Shown here one piece after another: positions 1-9,327 of a stretch of DNA of 64,000 bases. Each line of letters begins with the position of its first letter. Within the stretch, counting starts at the first letter, position 1. A program made the position numbers and the translations under genes. This DNA comes from Rossellomorea pakistanensis (GTDB lineage: Bacteria > Bacillota > Bacilli > Bacillales > Bacillaceae_B), in NCBI RefSeq assembly GCF_016908495.1, contig NZ_JAFBDZ010000002.1, forward strand, positions 806,001 to 870,000, read 5' to 3'. Under the pieces are notes generated by a model. It made no database searches. It had not been told where the DNA came from and saw only the letters and a list, made by a program, of their open reading frames with translations.

Positions 1-94
1 CTTAGTTTGGCATTTAGCAGAAATCGTAAATGACCGTAAAACACGAAACCTCGAGGATAAAAAATCTAAATACGTCAAAGGGAAGAAGAAGTGA
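1..94 (+). CDS. Phage tail-region protein, C-terminal end only
   Basis: An open frame enters from the left edge (first full codon at base 2) and ends with TGA at 92-94. About 30 residues are visible, ending in a lysine-rich tail (KGKKK). The stop overlaps the next start as TGATG, which implies translational coupling with the Gp15-like gene. From its place just before the Gp15-like and tape-measure genes it is probably a tail assembly protein, but the fragment is too short to assign a family. Confidence 0.6.
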   Translation, partial: LVWHLAEIVNDRKTRNLEDKKSKYVKGKKK

Positions 95-711
95 TGTTCA
101 CTCTCACATCATCTTTTGATGATGACTGCTTTGAATATGAGGACAATATTATCCATGTCGATATGGCTTTCGATAACATTCTAAGGTTGTTTGAAATGTT
201 TGATGATGAGTCCTTGCTTGAATTCGAAAAGATTTTTATAGCGTTAGAAATGCTTTTATATGAGTACGATCTAGTAAAAAAGAAATCATATGAAGAACAA
301 TTAGAGTTATTCAAATTTGTTATGAAAGAGTTCTTAGAGATTGACCTGGATTCAGACAAAAAAGAAGAAGGCGCACCACCGAAAAAGTTCATGGATTACA
401 AACAAGACGCGGATCTTATCTTTGCGTCTTTTTTTGCGGTTTATAAACTTGATCTATTTGAACTTCAAGGGAAACTTCACTGGAAGAAGTTCGAAGCGTT
501 AATGACACATTTAGATGATAATTCCCCATTTAAACAAGTTATCGGCTATCGAACTATGACTGTTCCAAGCGAGAAAGAAGCTTCAAAAGAGTACATTGCT
601 CACGTTAGAAAAATGAAAAGAGTTCACGCTTTGAAATTAGATGAAGAACAACAAAATAATGACGATGCATTAAGTTCCGCCTTCTCGGCTTATAAGAAGG
701 GAGGGAAATAG
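94..711 (+). CDS. Phage Gp15-family tail protein
   Basis: This 205-residue acidic protein is encoded immediately upstream of the tape measure gene. Its helical, Asp/Glu-rich N-terminal half, length and position fit the phage Gp15 family (PF06854), found in siphovirus tail modules of Firmicutes prophages and probably involved in tail assembly. I choose ATG 94 over GTG 91 because it forms a TGATG overlap with the preceding frame, with a GGGAAG-type ribosome site just upstream. The stop touches the ATG of the tape measure gene at 712, so the two are tightly coupled. Family assignment rests on recognition and context; no catalytic motif is expected. Confidence 0.75.
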   Translation: MFTLTSSFDDDCFEYEDNIIHVDMAFDNILRLFEMFDDESLLEFEKIFIALEMLLYEYDLVKKKSYEEQLELFKFVMKEFLEIDLDSDKKEEGAPPKKFMDYKQDADLIFASFFAVYKLDLFELQGKLHWKKFEALMTHLDDNSPFKQVIGYRTMTVPSEKEASKEYIAHVRKMKRVHALKLDEEQQNNDDALSSAFSAYKKGGK

Positions 712-3114
712 ATGGCAGATGGTAAGGTTACAATAGAATCTGAAATTGATGATAAGGGAATTTCGCAAGGGATTAAAAACATAAAGGACAAGCTACGAAG
801 CTTGGATTCTGGACTAATTAAAACCGCAGCACTTGGAGCAGCCATTAACATTGCCCCTGCTGCCCTTCCAGCGGTCGCTGCATTAACAGGTGGGGTATTG
901 GCTTTATCTTCAGCATTCGCTGCAGCAGGGATTGGAGTCATTGGTTTTGGAGCAGTAGCAATTCCAACATTAACTGATATTTTCGAAGCAAACCAGGCTA
1001 TTGCAGATGCAGAGGAAAAGCTTGCGAAAGCTGACACTGCAAAAGAGCGTGCGGCTGCTATGGAGGAATTAAGGCTAGCGACGATGGGGTTATCGGATGC
1101 GCAGAAAGAGGCGTTAGGATCACTTCAAGAATTCCAGACCTTTTGGGATGGGTTCGCCAAGTCATTTGAAACACCTGTTGTCCAAGCATTCGGTAAATCG
1201 TTAGATGCACTTAAGGGAGTATTAGAACTATCTAAACCAGCTATTAAAGGTGCTGCTGATGGGATTAATACTTTGTTAGATTCGCTGAATCGATCGTTAG
1301 GAACGAGTGAAGTCAAAGCATTCTTTGAATATGTCGGTAAAGATGCCGGTCCAGCAATCGTTACCTTTGGACAAATTGCCGGAAATGTTCTATTGGGATT
1401 TATGAACCTCATGAGGGCATTCAGTCCACTTTCTAATGATATGCAAGGCGGATTATTAGAACTAACACAAGGGTTCGCAGATTGGACAGCTGGATTAAGT
1501 CAGTCGAAGGCTTTTCAGGAGTTTGTAGACTATGTTAGAGAGAATGGACCAAAACTGTTATCCCTAATCGGAAATATCACTATGCTCATTATCGAGATAG
1601 GAAAAGCCCTTGCTCCTTTAGGTTCTGCTGTATTGGATGTATTAAATGTGGTAATTCCATTTATAACGTCCTTAATTGAAGGGAATCCGGTTATTGCTTC
1701 AATAGGTATCGCAATATCCCAACTATCTGGAGCATTTATGTTTCTTGCCCCAATCATTTTAAATATTGCAGGGATCGTTAATAAATTCATTGGATGGATC
1801 GCCTCGTTATTTACAAAAGTAGATGGAACGGCTAAGGGAATTACAATGTTAAGGACAGCTCTAACCGCCATTACAGGACCTATTGGTATTGTGATAGCAG
1901 CTGTAACAGGATTAGTCGCTATATTCATAAGCATGTGGAAAACAAATGAAGAATTCAGAACAAAAGTAACAACCATATGGAATTCAATAAGCACAGTAAT
2001 CAGTACCGTCATTACTACAGTCGGTGCTTTTATTATGGAGATTTGGACACAAATTAAAGCATTTTGGGATGAAAACCAAGCTTCTATTTTAGCTGCTGCT
2101 CAAAATGTATGGAATGTTATTCAGACAGTCATCAATACTGCCTTAACCGTTATCATGATAATATTTCAAGTAGTATGGCCGTTAATTAAAATGATTGTGG
2201 TTAGTACATGGGAAGCAATAAAGAATGTGGTCCAAGGTGCAATCAACGTCATTTTGGGGATCATTAAATTCTTCTCTGCATTATTTACTGGAGATTGGCA
2301 AGGGTTATGGGATTCTATAAAACAAATTTTATCTGGAGCCCTTGAATTGATTTGGGGACTAGTGCAAATCGGATTCTTAGGCAAGATTTTTAAAGTAATT
2401 AAAGGTTTTGCTGGTAAGGCTGTTGATGCGATTAAGAATATGGGTAGTAAAATCAAAGGTTGGTTCGAAGACTTGTATCTGAAAGCTTTGTACAAGTGGG
2501 ATGATATAAAATCAGCCATTATGACACCAATATTAAATGCTAAAAATAAGGTTATTGGTTATATCGAGGACCTCTATTTAAAGGCATTGTATAAGTGGGA
2601 TGATTTAAGAAGTGCTGCCACTTCAAAATTCAACTCTATTAAAAAAGCAATCATGGACCCTATTAGAAAGGCTGTTGATTTTATTAAGAGACAAGTTGAT
2701 AAAATCAGAGGTTTCTTTAATGGCTTGAAAATCAGACTACCAAAAATTAAACTGCCTCATTTCTCTTTAAGAGGCAAGCTAGACCTAGTACCACCTGGAT
2801 TAAGCGTGCCGAAATTATCAGTTAATTGGTACAAGAATGGTGGTGTATTCCCGGCAAACAGTCCTAGATTAGTAGGTATTGGTGATGCTAGTGTTCCAGA
2901 AGCAGCTTTACCTTTAAAACCCTCTGTTCTAGGAATGATAGGTCAGAAAATTGCCGATACCATGACACCGCCAACACAAATAAGTAATAACGGCGTTCCT
3001 GTTTCACTAGCCATTAACTTAAATGGAAAAGTTATTGCAAGGGAAACATGGGAGGATATCACGAAGTTCCAGAATGACGGTAGCTTTGCAGATAGTCGTT
3101 TTATTAGGGGGTGA
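712..3114 (+). CDS. Phage tail tape measure protein
   Basis: This 800-residue protein spans the tail tube lumen during assembly and sets tail length. The N-terminus is charged and coiled-coil-like. Residues about 40-80 are hydrophobic and Ala/Gly-rich. Long helical and membrane-like stretches follow at about 280-420 and 440-520, then a basic region with an internal repeat (EDLYLKALYKWDD occurs twice, near residues 589 and 619) and a globular C-terminal part. Such alternation is typical of tape measure proteins. At 800 residues it is moderate in size, suggesting a medium-length siphovirus tail. It starts right after the Gp15-like stop, and the distal tail gene follows within 5 nt. Confidence 0.88.
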   Translation: MADGKVTIESEIDDKGISQGIKNIKDKLRSLDSGLIKTAALGAAINIAPAALPAVAALTGGVLALSSAFAAAGIGVIGFGAVAIPTLTDIFEANQAIADAEEKLAKADTAKERAAAMEELRLATMGLSDAQKEALGSLQEFQTFWDGFAKSFETPVVQAFGKSLDALKGVLELSKPAIKGAADGINTLLDSLNRSLGTSEVKAFFEYVGKDAGPAIVTFGQIAGNVLLGFMNLMRAFSPLSNDMQGGLLELTQGFADWTAGLSQSKAFQEFVDYVRENGPKLLSLIGNITMLIIEIGKALAPLGSAVLDVLNVVIPFITSLIEGNPVIASIGIAISQLSGAFMFLAPIILNIAGIVNKFIGWIASLFTKVDGTAKGITMLRTALTAITGPIGIVIAAVTGLVAIFISMWKTNEEFRTKVTTIWNSISTVISTVITTVGAFIMEIWTQIKAFWDENQASILAAAQNVWNVIQTVINTALTVIMIIFQVVWPLIKMIVVSTWEAIKNVVQGAINVILGIIKFFSALFTGDWQGLWDSIKQILSGALELIWGLVQIGFLGKIFKVIKGFAGKAVDAIKNMGSKIKGWFEDLYLKALYKWDDIKSAIMTPILNAKNKVIGYIEDLYLKALYKWDDLRSAATSKFNSIKKAIMDPIRKAVDFIKRQVDKIRGFFNGLKIRLPKIKLPHFSLRGKLDLVPPGLSVPKLSVNWYKNGGVFPANSPRLVGIGDASVPEAALPLKPSVLGMIGQKIADTMTPPTQISNNGVPVSLAINLNGKVIARETWEDITKFQNDGSFADSRFIRG

Positions 3115-3118
3115 TCCA

Positions 3119-4435
3119 TTGAGTTTTACAATGAAAGTAAATGGCGTAGAACTCCCTATTAGGGTTTCTGATGTAGGAGGGCGCGGAATAATAGAGCAAG
3201 AAGCTACCACCCAAACTGTTCCGAACGTTGACGGTGATCATTATGTTAAAAGGCGGTTGCCGTTGCGTAAAATGCCTGTATATTTCTCTATTCTTGCTTC
3301 CGGTTTAGAGGATATGCGCCAAAAAGTAGATGAATTAAATGTATTGCTTGATTTAGAAGAACAGGCTGAAATTGTCTATTCTGATGAACCAGATAAAACC
3401 TATTATGGTTTCCTTAATGGTGAGCCTGATTGGGAAGAAATAATAGTTAAAGGAAAAGGAACACTTCCTTTCATGAGACAACCGTATAAAAAAGGTTCTA
3501 GTGTAACGGTTGATACTTCTGTTCAACTATCAACCGTTGAAAATTATGAAGGGAAAATATCTGGAAGTACCGCAGAAAATAAAAGTATTTTCTATCTTAG
3601 CGGAGTTGCTGGAGCATTAAAATATCAATTTACCTTTGAACCTTCTCAACCTTGGTATGATGAAATAGAGTTTCTGGATGGCACTTTTGCCGATTATATA
3701 CGATCCGCTTCAGGAGAAGAAGCCGGTGCAATGTTTGCTTTTGATATGGTCGGAAGTGTCGAAAAGAAACTAGGGTTCAGTATAGGCGAAACAATGACCG
3801 ATAAAATAAATTGGTTAGAAAGAAATGTTTCAGAATTCGCATTTGATTTTTGGGGTCGAGGAAGTAACCAAGACGGTTATAAAGTATGGGTGCATATCTG
3901 GGATTCCGTTTCTAACAGTTGGACATGGGGAACTTCAAGTACTAGTTCATCTCTATCTAATGTTCATCACAATTTTGCACCTCTTAATGCATTAGATCGA
4001 AATATTGATTCTAATGGTTATATATTCTATAGAGCAAGAACAAACGCGACAGACGGCGTTACACCTGCTCAATTAGATATAGATACCGCTAAATTTACTA
4101 TTAGTCTAGGATTAAATACTTTCACTGTAGATAATAACGGGGCGAAAAATCCTTCTTTTATTGTCACTTCTACATTTTCAGGTGCAGCAAGTGATTTTTT
4201 TGTGAGGAATAAAGAAACCGGCGATTCTGTAAGAGTTATTTATAACTTTGTAAGTGGTGACGTTCTAGAAGTTGATTTCGGTAAACGAAAAGTAATCATT
4301 AACGGAAAAGTGAACATGACAACGCTTGATTTACTTTCTAGTTGGTTCAAGTTGAAAAGAGGATCAAACGAACTATTTATTAGTCGTCAAAATGTATCAA
4401 ACGCTGAAATCACATACAACACGAAGCATGTATAG
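3119..4435 (+). CDS. Distal tail protein (siphovirus tail component family)
   Basis: A 438-residue protein whose N-terminal ~130 residues look like the siphovirus Dit/tail-component family (PF05709), which forms the hub joining tail tube and baseplate. An extended C-terminal half (about 170-438) is probably a carbohydrate-binding or structural insertion. I choose TTG 3119 because a strong AGGGGGTGATCC site sits 3-14 nt before it and the tape measure stop is at 3112-3114. Earlier in-frame starts lie inside the tape measure gene and lack such a site. Distal tail followed by tail endopeptidase is the standard siphovirus order. Confidence 0.8.
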   Translation: MSFTMKVNGVELPIRVSDVGGRGIIEQEATTQTVPNVDGDHYVKRRLPLRKMPVYFSILASGLEDMRQKVDELNVLLDLEEQAEIVYSDEPDKTYYGFLNGEPDWEEIIVKGKGTLPFMRQPYKKGSSVTVDTSVQLSTVENYEGKISGSTAENKSIFYLSGVAGALKYQFTFEPSQPWYDEIEFLDGTFADYIRSASGEEAGAMFAFDMVGSVEKKLGFSIGETMTDKINWLERNVSEFAFDFWGRGSNQDGYKVWVHIWDSVSNSWTWGTSSTSSSLSNVHHNFAPLNALDRNIDSNGYIFYRARTNATDGVTPAQLDIDTAKFTISLGLNTFTVDNNGAKNPSFIVTSTFSGAASDFFVRNKETGDSVRVIYNFVSGDVLEVDFGKRKVIINGKVNMTTLDLLSSWFKLKRGSNELFISRQNVSNAEITYNTKHV

Positions 4436-4474
4436 GAGTCCTTTTTAGGGCTTCTTTTTATTGGGGGTGAATAA

Positions 4475-7129
4475 ATGGCTGATTTATGGGTGTTTGATCC
4501 AGATGACAACCTTTTAACCATTCTATCGACTGATACGGATAACAATGAAGGCGCTTGTCCTTTTTGGGATGCACCTTTTAAAGAAATGTTGAACAAAGGT
4601 TCTGAATTCAAGTTTACCACCCTTGGAAGTCATGAAGATTCAAAGTATATTGTCGCTGAAAATCAAGTTTCTTTTAAAGACTTAGACGGCAATTTTAGAT
4701 TATTCATGATTCGTGAAGTATTAGAGGATGAAGCGGAGGAAGGGGCAACAATCACCGCTATTTGTGAACCTTCTATAAATGAATTGTGGGATGAACCTAT
4801 AGAAGATAAGCGCCCTTTTAACGTAACGAATCAAGAAGCCCTCACAAGAGCATTAGAGGACACCCGATGGCAAGCCGGACAGGTTGATTCACTTGGAACG
4901 AATAGCACAAACTTTTATTACATTTATTCCGCTGAAGCCGTTGCAAATATTTGCAACGTATGGGGCGGTGAATATCGAGATCGGATCGAGGTAGATAGTT
5001 TAGGAATTACCGGAAGGTATGTTGACCATTTAGTTAGACGGGGCGCTGATACGGGAAAACGATGGGAAATGGATAAAAATATACTTTCCTTTCAACGGGA
5101 AACAAAATCATATCCTAAAACCGCTTTATATGGTCGCGGTAAATCTTTAGAAACCGATAACGGAGGGTTTTCTAGGAAGTTAACCTTTGCAGATGTTGAA
5201 TGGAGTGTTGCAAATGGTGATCCTGTAGACAAACCACTAGGTCAAGAATGGGTAGGAGATCCAGAAGCCCTTCAAACGTTCGGCAGAGAAGGTGGAACTA
5301 GACACCGCTTTGGTTTTTTTGATAATGGGAATTATGATGATCCAGCTGAACTATTAAAAGCGACTTGGGAAGCGCTACAAGAGCAACAAAAACAATTAGT
5401 TAATTTTAAAATGGATGTATTCACATTAGAAAATATCACAGGTTACGAACACGAAAAAGCGCGTTTAGGTGATACTACTTTCGCTATCAATCGGAACTTT
5501 TCTAACCCTATCATAGTTGAAGTGCGGATTATTTCATATGAATATGACGTTTCTAACCCTGATAATACCGCGGTTGTAGAACTGGGTAACTATATAGAGT
5601 TATTCACTCAAAGACAAAAGTTAGAAAAAATCGAAGCTGAATTGAATAACAAGGGCGGTATTTGGGATAAAGTTGAAGATCCGGTGACTGATGGGGATTT
5701 TCCAGACGTTGTACCAGCTACACCGACCAATTTCACCGCTAACGGATTATTCAAAACTATTCAGTTGAAATGGGATTATAACCCGTCTTATGAAGTCGCA
5801 GAATATGAAATCTATGGGTCACAAATTCAAGGGTTTACCCCTGATTCTTCTAATCTTTTATTTAGAGGTAAGGCTGGGGGTTTTGTTCACACCGCAGAAG
5901 TCAATCAACAGTGGTATTTTCGCGTTAGGGCAGTTAATACACATGGAACTGTTTCAGGATTCACAAGCGAAGTAACGGCTAATACAGTTCGGATTAATGC
6001 CGATACTGACATACAACCGTTAACAATTACAAATTCTTTAATAGCTGAAAACGCAGCTATTGATTTCGCTAAAATCGCTAATGTTTCAATTACCAACGCG
6101 ATGATTGTTAATTTAGACGCGGATAAAATCAACGCCGGAGACATGACGGGGGTTAACATTTACCAAGATGACGGCGCGGGAGGTCGCGTTGAAATCGTGA
6201 ATGGTGCGATAGCGACTTATCAGAATGACACAACTGTTATATCTGTAGATTCATCCGCACTTAGATTCCACGATGCAGAAGACGGACTTGTCTCAGGTTA
6301 TATCCGAGATTCTAAGCAAGTAGGAACAACCAACAAAGGTTTAAGTATGATGGGCGCTAAAGATTATTTATCGCTTGGATTTCACGCGTCAGGATCGCTA
6401 TCGGAAACCTGGATTTTTATGGATTACCTTAAAAGGCAAACTTCCATTTATGGATCGCATATTCCTGACGAGGATGAAGGGCGGTTGTGGTTAAAGGCGA
6501 CTGCCGAAGGGGGAACGGCTAACGGCGATGTCCCTACCGTATTGTTAAACAATTTCCTTAATACTTCAAATAACGTAAGATATTCGAACGTTGTTATCCA
6601 TACAGGGCGAAATAATTATAATCCTGCTGCCGCTGGTTTTGCTGGTGGTTTTGAAGTGTGGCAATACTCAGGGGATGGTCAAGGCGGGGCAAAAAATATG
6701 ATGACCATTGATTCCGCAGAAGATGGTCGTAGAGTCACATCCGTCAACACTGATGTAGCCTATTTACCTCCTACTTCAATCCAAAGGGATAGCGGATACT
6801 ATGCGTGGGCAATGACAGGCATGATTGATCAAGACGTAGAAGCGGTTCATGGAGTACAGCATAGTGTCCTTACTATGTATATAGACCAAATGGACATAAC
6901 GATGCCATCTGGTGAAACCCTAGTATACAGAGACTATAATTTCAGTGGTGCGGAAAACATCTTCATGGTGGTTGCCCAACCGTACGGTAGCAGTTCGTAT
7001 TACATGATCGCTAGGGCGTATAACCAATCGCACACAGGGTTTAGGGTCTACATGTTCAGAAGTACGGGTAACGCTGCTTCCAGCTCAACGACAGTTGTTG
7101 TGAGATTAATGATTATATATGAAGCATAA
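4475..7129 (+). CDS. Tail endopeptidase/fibre-type protein (Tal-like) with fibronectin III domain
   Basis: This 884-residue protein is probably the tail-tip or receptor-binding component. Residues about 1-390 resemble the prophage tail endopeptidase/minor structural protein family (PF06605-type baseplate hub). Residues about 415-505 read as a fibronectin type III module with the usual Trp and Tyr positions. A short repeat-rich linker follows (NAAIDFAKIANVSITNA), common where fibre domains attach to the hub. The C-terminal ~300 residues (Gly, Asn and Tyr rich) look like a fibre or adsorption domain. A TTGGGGGTGAATAAATG context supports the start. The exact C-terminal fold cannot be told from sequence. 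Confidence 0.8.
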   Translation: MADLWVFDPDDNLLTILSTDTDNNEGACPFWDAPFKEMLNKGSEFKFTTLGSHEDSKYIVAENQVSFKDLDGNFRLFMIREVLEDEAEEGATITAICEPSINELWDEPIEDKRPFNVTNQEALTRALEDTRWQAGQVDSLGTNSTNFYYIYSAEAVANICNVWGGEYRDRIEVDSLGITGRYVDHLVRRGADTGKRWEMDKNILSFQRETKSYPKTALYGRGKSLETDNGGFSRKLTFADVEWSVANGDPVDKPLGQEWVGDPEALQTFGREGGTRHRFGFFDNGNYDDPAELLKATWEALQEQQKQLVNFKMDVFTLENITGYEHEKARLGDTTFAINRNFSNPIIVEVRIISYEYDVSNPDNTAVVELGNYIELFTQRQKLEKIEAELNNKGGIWDKVEDPVTDGDFPDVVPATPTNFTANGLFKTIQLKWDYNPSYEVAEYEIYGSQIQGFTPDSSNLLFRGKAGGFVHTAEVNQQWYFRVRAVNTHGTVSGFTSEVTANTVRINADTDIQPLTITNSLIAENAAIDFAKIANVSITNAMIVNLDADKINAGDMTGVNIYQDDGAGGRVEIVNGAIATYQNDTTVISVDSSALRFHDAEDGLVSGYIRDSKQVGTTNKGLSMMGAKDYLSLGFHASGSLSETWIFMDYLKRQTSIYGSHIPDEDEGRLWLKATAEGGTANGDVPTVLLNNFLNTSNNVRYSNVVIHTGRNNYNPAAAGFAGGFEVWQYSGDGQGGAKNMMTIDSAEDGRRVTSVNTDVAYLPPTSIQRDSGYYAWAMTGMIDQDVEAVHGVQHSVLTMYIDQMDITMPSGETLVYRDYNFSGAENIFMVVAQPYGSSSYYMIARAYNQSHTGFRVYMFRSTGNAASSSTTVVVRLMIIYEA

Positions 7130-7141
7130 GGAGGAATCTTT

Positions 7142-7522
7142 TTGTTAGAAGTTAAAAGAATAGAAAATAGGCGATTCATGGAGGGATTAACTCTTCAAGA
7201 ATCGCCTTCTTTATTTACAATTGGCGCTGGTTCAATTGATGGTCAGGATATGCAAGAAGTTTCTTTTGAACTCATATCCGATACTGAAGTAGAAGTTTCT
7301 CATGACCTTTATATTGTGGAATCTGGAGTAGGTTATGAGTACCGTTTACAAGTAACCTATTTAGACGGTGTCAACATGGCTATATACGAGGGAGAGGAAA
7401 AGATTTTTCATAGGTTCTTATCTGTTAAAACTTCTCCAGATGGTTCATATAGCGGCGATATCGTATATATTGACGAACTGACTAAGGAGGAAACGGGATA
7501 TGCTGATAACCCCTTCCATTAA
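7142..7522 (+). CDS. Small phage tail-end protein
   Basis: A 126-residue protein starting at TTG 7142 behind an AAGGAGGAA ribosome site, 12 nt after the tail fibre stop. It appears all-beta (alternating hydrophobic residues, few helices) and ends with an acidic/Tyr segment. It sits between the fibre gene and the lysis cassette, where phages carry baseplate accessory or fibre-chaperone proteins. No family recognised. Its 3' end overlaps the next small ORF by 23 nt. Confidence 0.6.
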   Translation: MLEVKRIENRRFMEGLTLQESPSLFTIGAGSIDGQDMQEVSFELISDTEVEVSHDLYIVESGVGYEYRLQVTYLDGVNMAIYEGEEKIFHRFLSVKTSPDGSYSGDIVYIDELTKEETGYADNPFH

Positions 7523-7646
7523 ACCGAAAAACCCACCTTCAGAAACGGAAAGTCCTGAAGAAAAGATCCAAGAATTAGAAAATCGCGTTGCAGAACTAGA
7601 AGCAGCAATCCAAAACAATACAAGCGCAGGGGGGGAATTAATTTGA
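7500..7646 (+). CDS. 48-residue phage protein with short coiled coil
   Basis: ATG 7500 follows an AAGGAGGAAACGGGAT ribosome site located inside the end of the preceding gene. The product has a Pro/Thr-rich start (PSIKPKNPPSETESPE) followed by a leucine-heptad-like stretch around EKIQELENRVAELEAA. Such small coiled-coil proteins are frequent between tail fibre and holin genes in Bacillus prophages (XkdW-XkdX position). The stop overlaps the TTG of the next gene (TTGA). Confidence 0.55.
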   Translation: MLITPSIKPKNPPSETESPEEKIQELENRVAELEAAIQNNTSAGGELI

Positions 7647-7804
7647 ATAATCAACAAACAAATTTATATGAAATCATTGGTCAAATGACGGTACAACAAA
7701 GAGCATTAGTAGAACAGTTTCAGGCGTTAAAAAAAGAGAATGAGGACTTGAAAAGCCAACTAGAAGAATCCCTTAAAGAGAATGAAGAATCTAAAGAAGC
7801 TTGA
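7643..7804 (+). CDS. 53-residue phage coiled-coil protein
   Basis: TTG 7643 overlaps the preceding TGA and has a GGGGGGG-rich ribosome site 6-12 nt upstream. The protein is helical, with heptad-like leucines in its C-terminal half (QLEESLKENEES). Position and size resemble XkdX-like small prophage proteins, but no motif confirms that. A hairpin terminator overlaps its last codons. Confidence 0.5.
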   Translation: MNNQQTNLYEIIGQMTVQQRALVEQFQALKKENEDLKSQLEESLKENEESKEA

Positions 7805-7824
7805 TTGATTAGCTTCTTTTTTAT
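7793..7824 (+). terminator. Rho-independent terminator after tail genes
   Basis: AAGAAGCT and AGCTTCTT form an inverted repeat around a 9-nt loop, followed by a run of T. It overlaps the last codons of the 53-residue ORF and separates the tail module from the lysis cassette. Confidence 0.7.
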
Positions 7825-7846
7825 TTTGATTAGAAAGGATGAGGAC

Positions 7847-8131
7847 ATGCAAGTAGAATTTGGGGTTTTAATAGCAATTGGTGGATTCTTAATTGGACTT
7901 TTCACATTTGCTCAAAAAAGAGACAAAAATGTGAAAGATGATGCTTCAAAGTCAGCTGTCATCGAAACAAAGTTGGACAATATTAGTCAATCTGTTGATT
8001 CAATCAGAATTGATTTAAGAGCCAATGAACAACGTTGGAGTTCTTTATCGGAAACCGTTGTGCGGATTGATGAAAGTACAAAACAAGCTCATAAGCGTAT
8101 AGATAAAATCGATAATAAAGGAGATGTTTAA
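7847..8131 (+). CDS. XhlA-like membrane-anchored lysis accessory protein
   Basis: A 94-residue protein with one N-terminal membrane segment (residues about 5-22, FGVLIAIGGFLIGLFTF) followed by a charged helical domain likely to form a coiled coil (residues 30-90). This topology and the position directly before the holin match hemolysin XhlA-type proteins that assist holin function. AAAGGATGAGG precedes ATG 7847. The stop TAA abuts the holin ATG, so the two are coupled. Confidence 0.6.
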   Translation: MQVEFGVLIAIGGFLIGLFTFAQKRDKNVKDDASKSAVIETKLDNISQSVDSIRIDLRANEQRWSSLSETVVRIDESTKQAHKRIDKIDNKGDV

Positions 8132-8413
8132 ATGATTAACTGGGGAGTACGATTCAAAAATAAACTTTGGGTGATTGCAGTCATCTCACAGCTTTTTATT
8201 TTAGCAGAAGTATTATTAGTTGGAGCTCATGCAATTGGTCTTACTGACTTTCAATTTACCGAAGAAATTAAGGGCTGGGTGCTTGCTGCAGTCAATGCAA
8301 TTTTTGGGGTATTAGCTTCACTCGGTGTCGTTCAGGACCCAACCACTGAAAGTCTAAGCGATAGTGATCAAGCAAGATTATATAAAAAACCAAGATCAGA
8401 TATTTACAAATAA
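8132..8413 (+). CDS. Phage holin, phi LC3 family
   Basis: A 93-residue protein with two predicted membrane helices (about 10-32 and 48-66) and a charged C-terminus ending KKPRSDIYK. The N-terminal INWGVRFKN and the second-helix/QDPTTxSLSDS region are characteristic of LC3-type holins (PF04531), which permeabilise the membrane at lysis. It starts one nt after the XhlA-like stop with an AAAGGAG site and is followed by the endolysin 47 nt later. Confidence 0.88.
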   Translation: MINWGVRFKNKLWVIAVISQLFILAEVLLVGAHAIGLTDFQFTEEIKGWVLAAVNAIFGVLASLGVVQDPTTESLSDSDQARLYKKPRSDIYK

Positions 8414-8460
8414 AGCTGCCTTTATAGGTGGCTTTTTATTTTGAAAAGGGAGAGGATAAC

Positions 8461-9249
8461 ATGTTTATAAAACCATGTGAAGGTAGAGTAACTTCTAATT
8501 TTGGGTATGACATATTAAATGGAGTAGCAAGGAATCATCATGGCGTAGATTTTGCACAGGGTGGAACAGTGAAAATTCTAGCAGCTGCTGCGGGTAGAGT
8601 AAGTAAATCCTACAGATCAACTTCTTACGGTGAAGTCGTTTTTATTGTTCATGAAATTGGCGGACAAATATACGAAACAGTATACGCTCATATGCGTTCT
8701 GGTAGCCGTAAAGTAGGAGCAGGAGAGCGTGTGAAGCAAGGTGAAATGTTAGGGTATATGGGTAACACAGGATTTTCTACAGGGCAACATCTTCATTTTG
8801 AACTCCACAAGGGAAGATGGAATTATGCCAAATCCTGTGCGGTAGATCCGTTAGATTACATCGGTAAATCACCTTCTGATTACCATACAGTTAAATCAGG
8901 TGATACTCTTTGGGAAATTGCTAAGGATAATGGGATGTCAGTTAATGAGTTAAAATCATTGAATGGATTAACTTCCAACGTAATTCATCCAGGAGATAAA
9001 TTAAAGTTAAAAGGCAATACCCCTTCATATGTTGGAAAACGAGCTGAATGTAAGGTGGCTAAGTTGCGATTTTATGATGAGCCATCTTGGGATGATAATG
9101 ATGTTGCTGGCCATTTAACTAAGGGATACGGATTCCCTAAGATAATTCAAAAGCTTAAAGTCGAGGACGCCTATCAATTTGAGGTTGAAAATAGCGAAGG
9201 AGATAATTTCTTCATAACGGCTAATGATAATTATATTCGTGTAGAATAA
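8461..9249 (+). CDS. Phage endolysin: M23 peptidase, LysM and C-terminal SH3-like region
   Basis: A 262-residue peptidoglycan hydrolase. Residues about 15-135 form an M23/LytM metallopeptidase domain with zinc-site signatures HHGVDF and HLHFELH. Residues about 142-186 form a LysM domain (VKSGDTLWEIA ... PGDKLKL). The C-terminal ~70 residues look like a small beta wall-binding domain. No signal peptide is present, which fits holin-dependent release. ATG 8461 is chosen for its AAAAGGGAGAGG site. The M23 domain closely resembles the host-type M23 protein at 60502 (shared DILNG, TVYAHM, GQHLHFELH), suggesting exchange between phage and host. Confidence 0.9.
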   Translation: MFIKPCEGRVTSNFGYDILNGVARNHHGVDFAQGGTVKILAAAAGRVSKSYRSTSYGEVVFIVHEIGGQIYETVYAHMRSGSRKVGAGERVKQGEMLGYMGNTGFSTGQHLHFELHKGRWNYAKSCAVDPLDYIGKSPSDYHTVKSGDTLWEIAKDNGMSVNELKSLNGLTSNVIHPGDKLKLKGNTPSYVGKRAECKVAKLRFYDEPSWDDNDVAGHLTKGYGFPKIIQKLKVEDAYQFEVENSEGDNFFITANDNYIRVE

Positions 9250-9253
9250 AATT

Positions 9254-9282
9254 AAAAATCCTCTCCTTTGAGAGGGATTTTT
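9254..9282. terminator. Terminator hairpin after endolysin
   Basis: AAAAATCCTCTC pairs with GAGAGGGATTTTT around a 4-nt loop. T-rich flanks on both strands allow it to serve the plus-strand lysis cassette. Confidence 0.75.
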
Positions 9283-9298
9283 ATGATAAAAGTGTAAA

Positions 9299-9324
9299 AC
9301 ACCCCTCTCAATTGAGAGGGGTGT
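9299..9324. terminator. Bidirectional terminator between convergent genes
   Basis: A near-perfect palindrome (ACACCCCTCTC, AATT, GAGAGGGGTGT) lies just past the stop of the minus-strand STAS-like gene, 17 nt from the previous hairpin. The two hairpins share the CTCTC stem core. Confidence 0.65.
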
Positions 9325-9327
9325 TCT

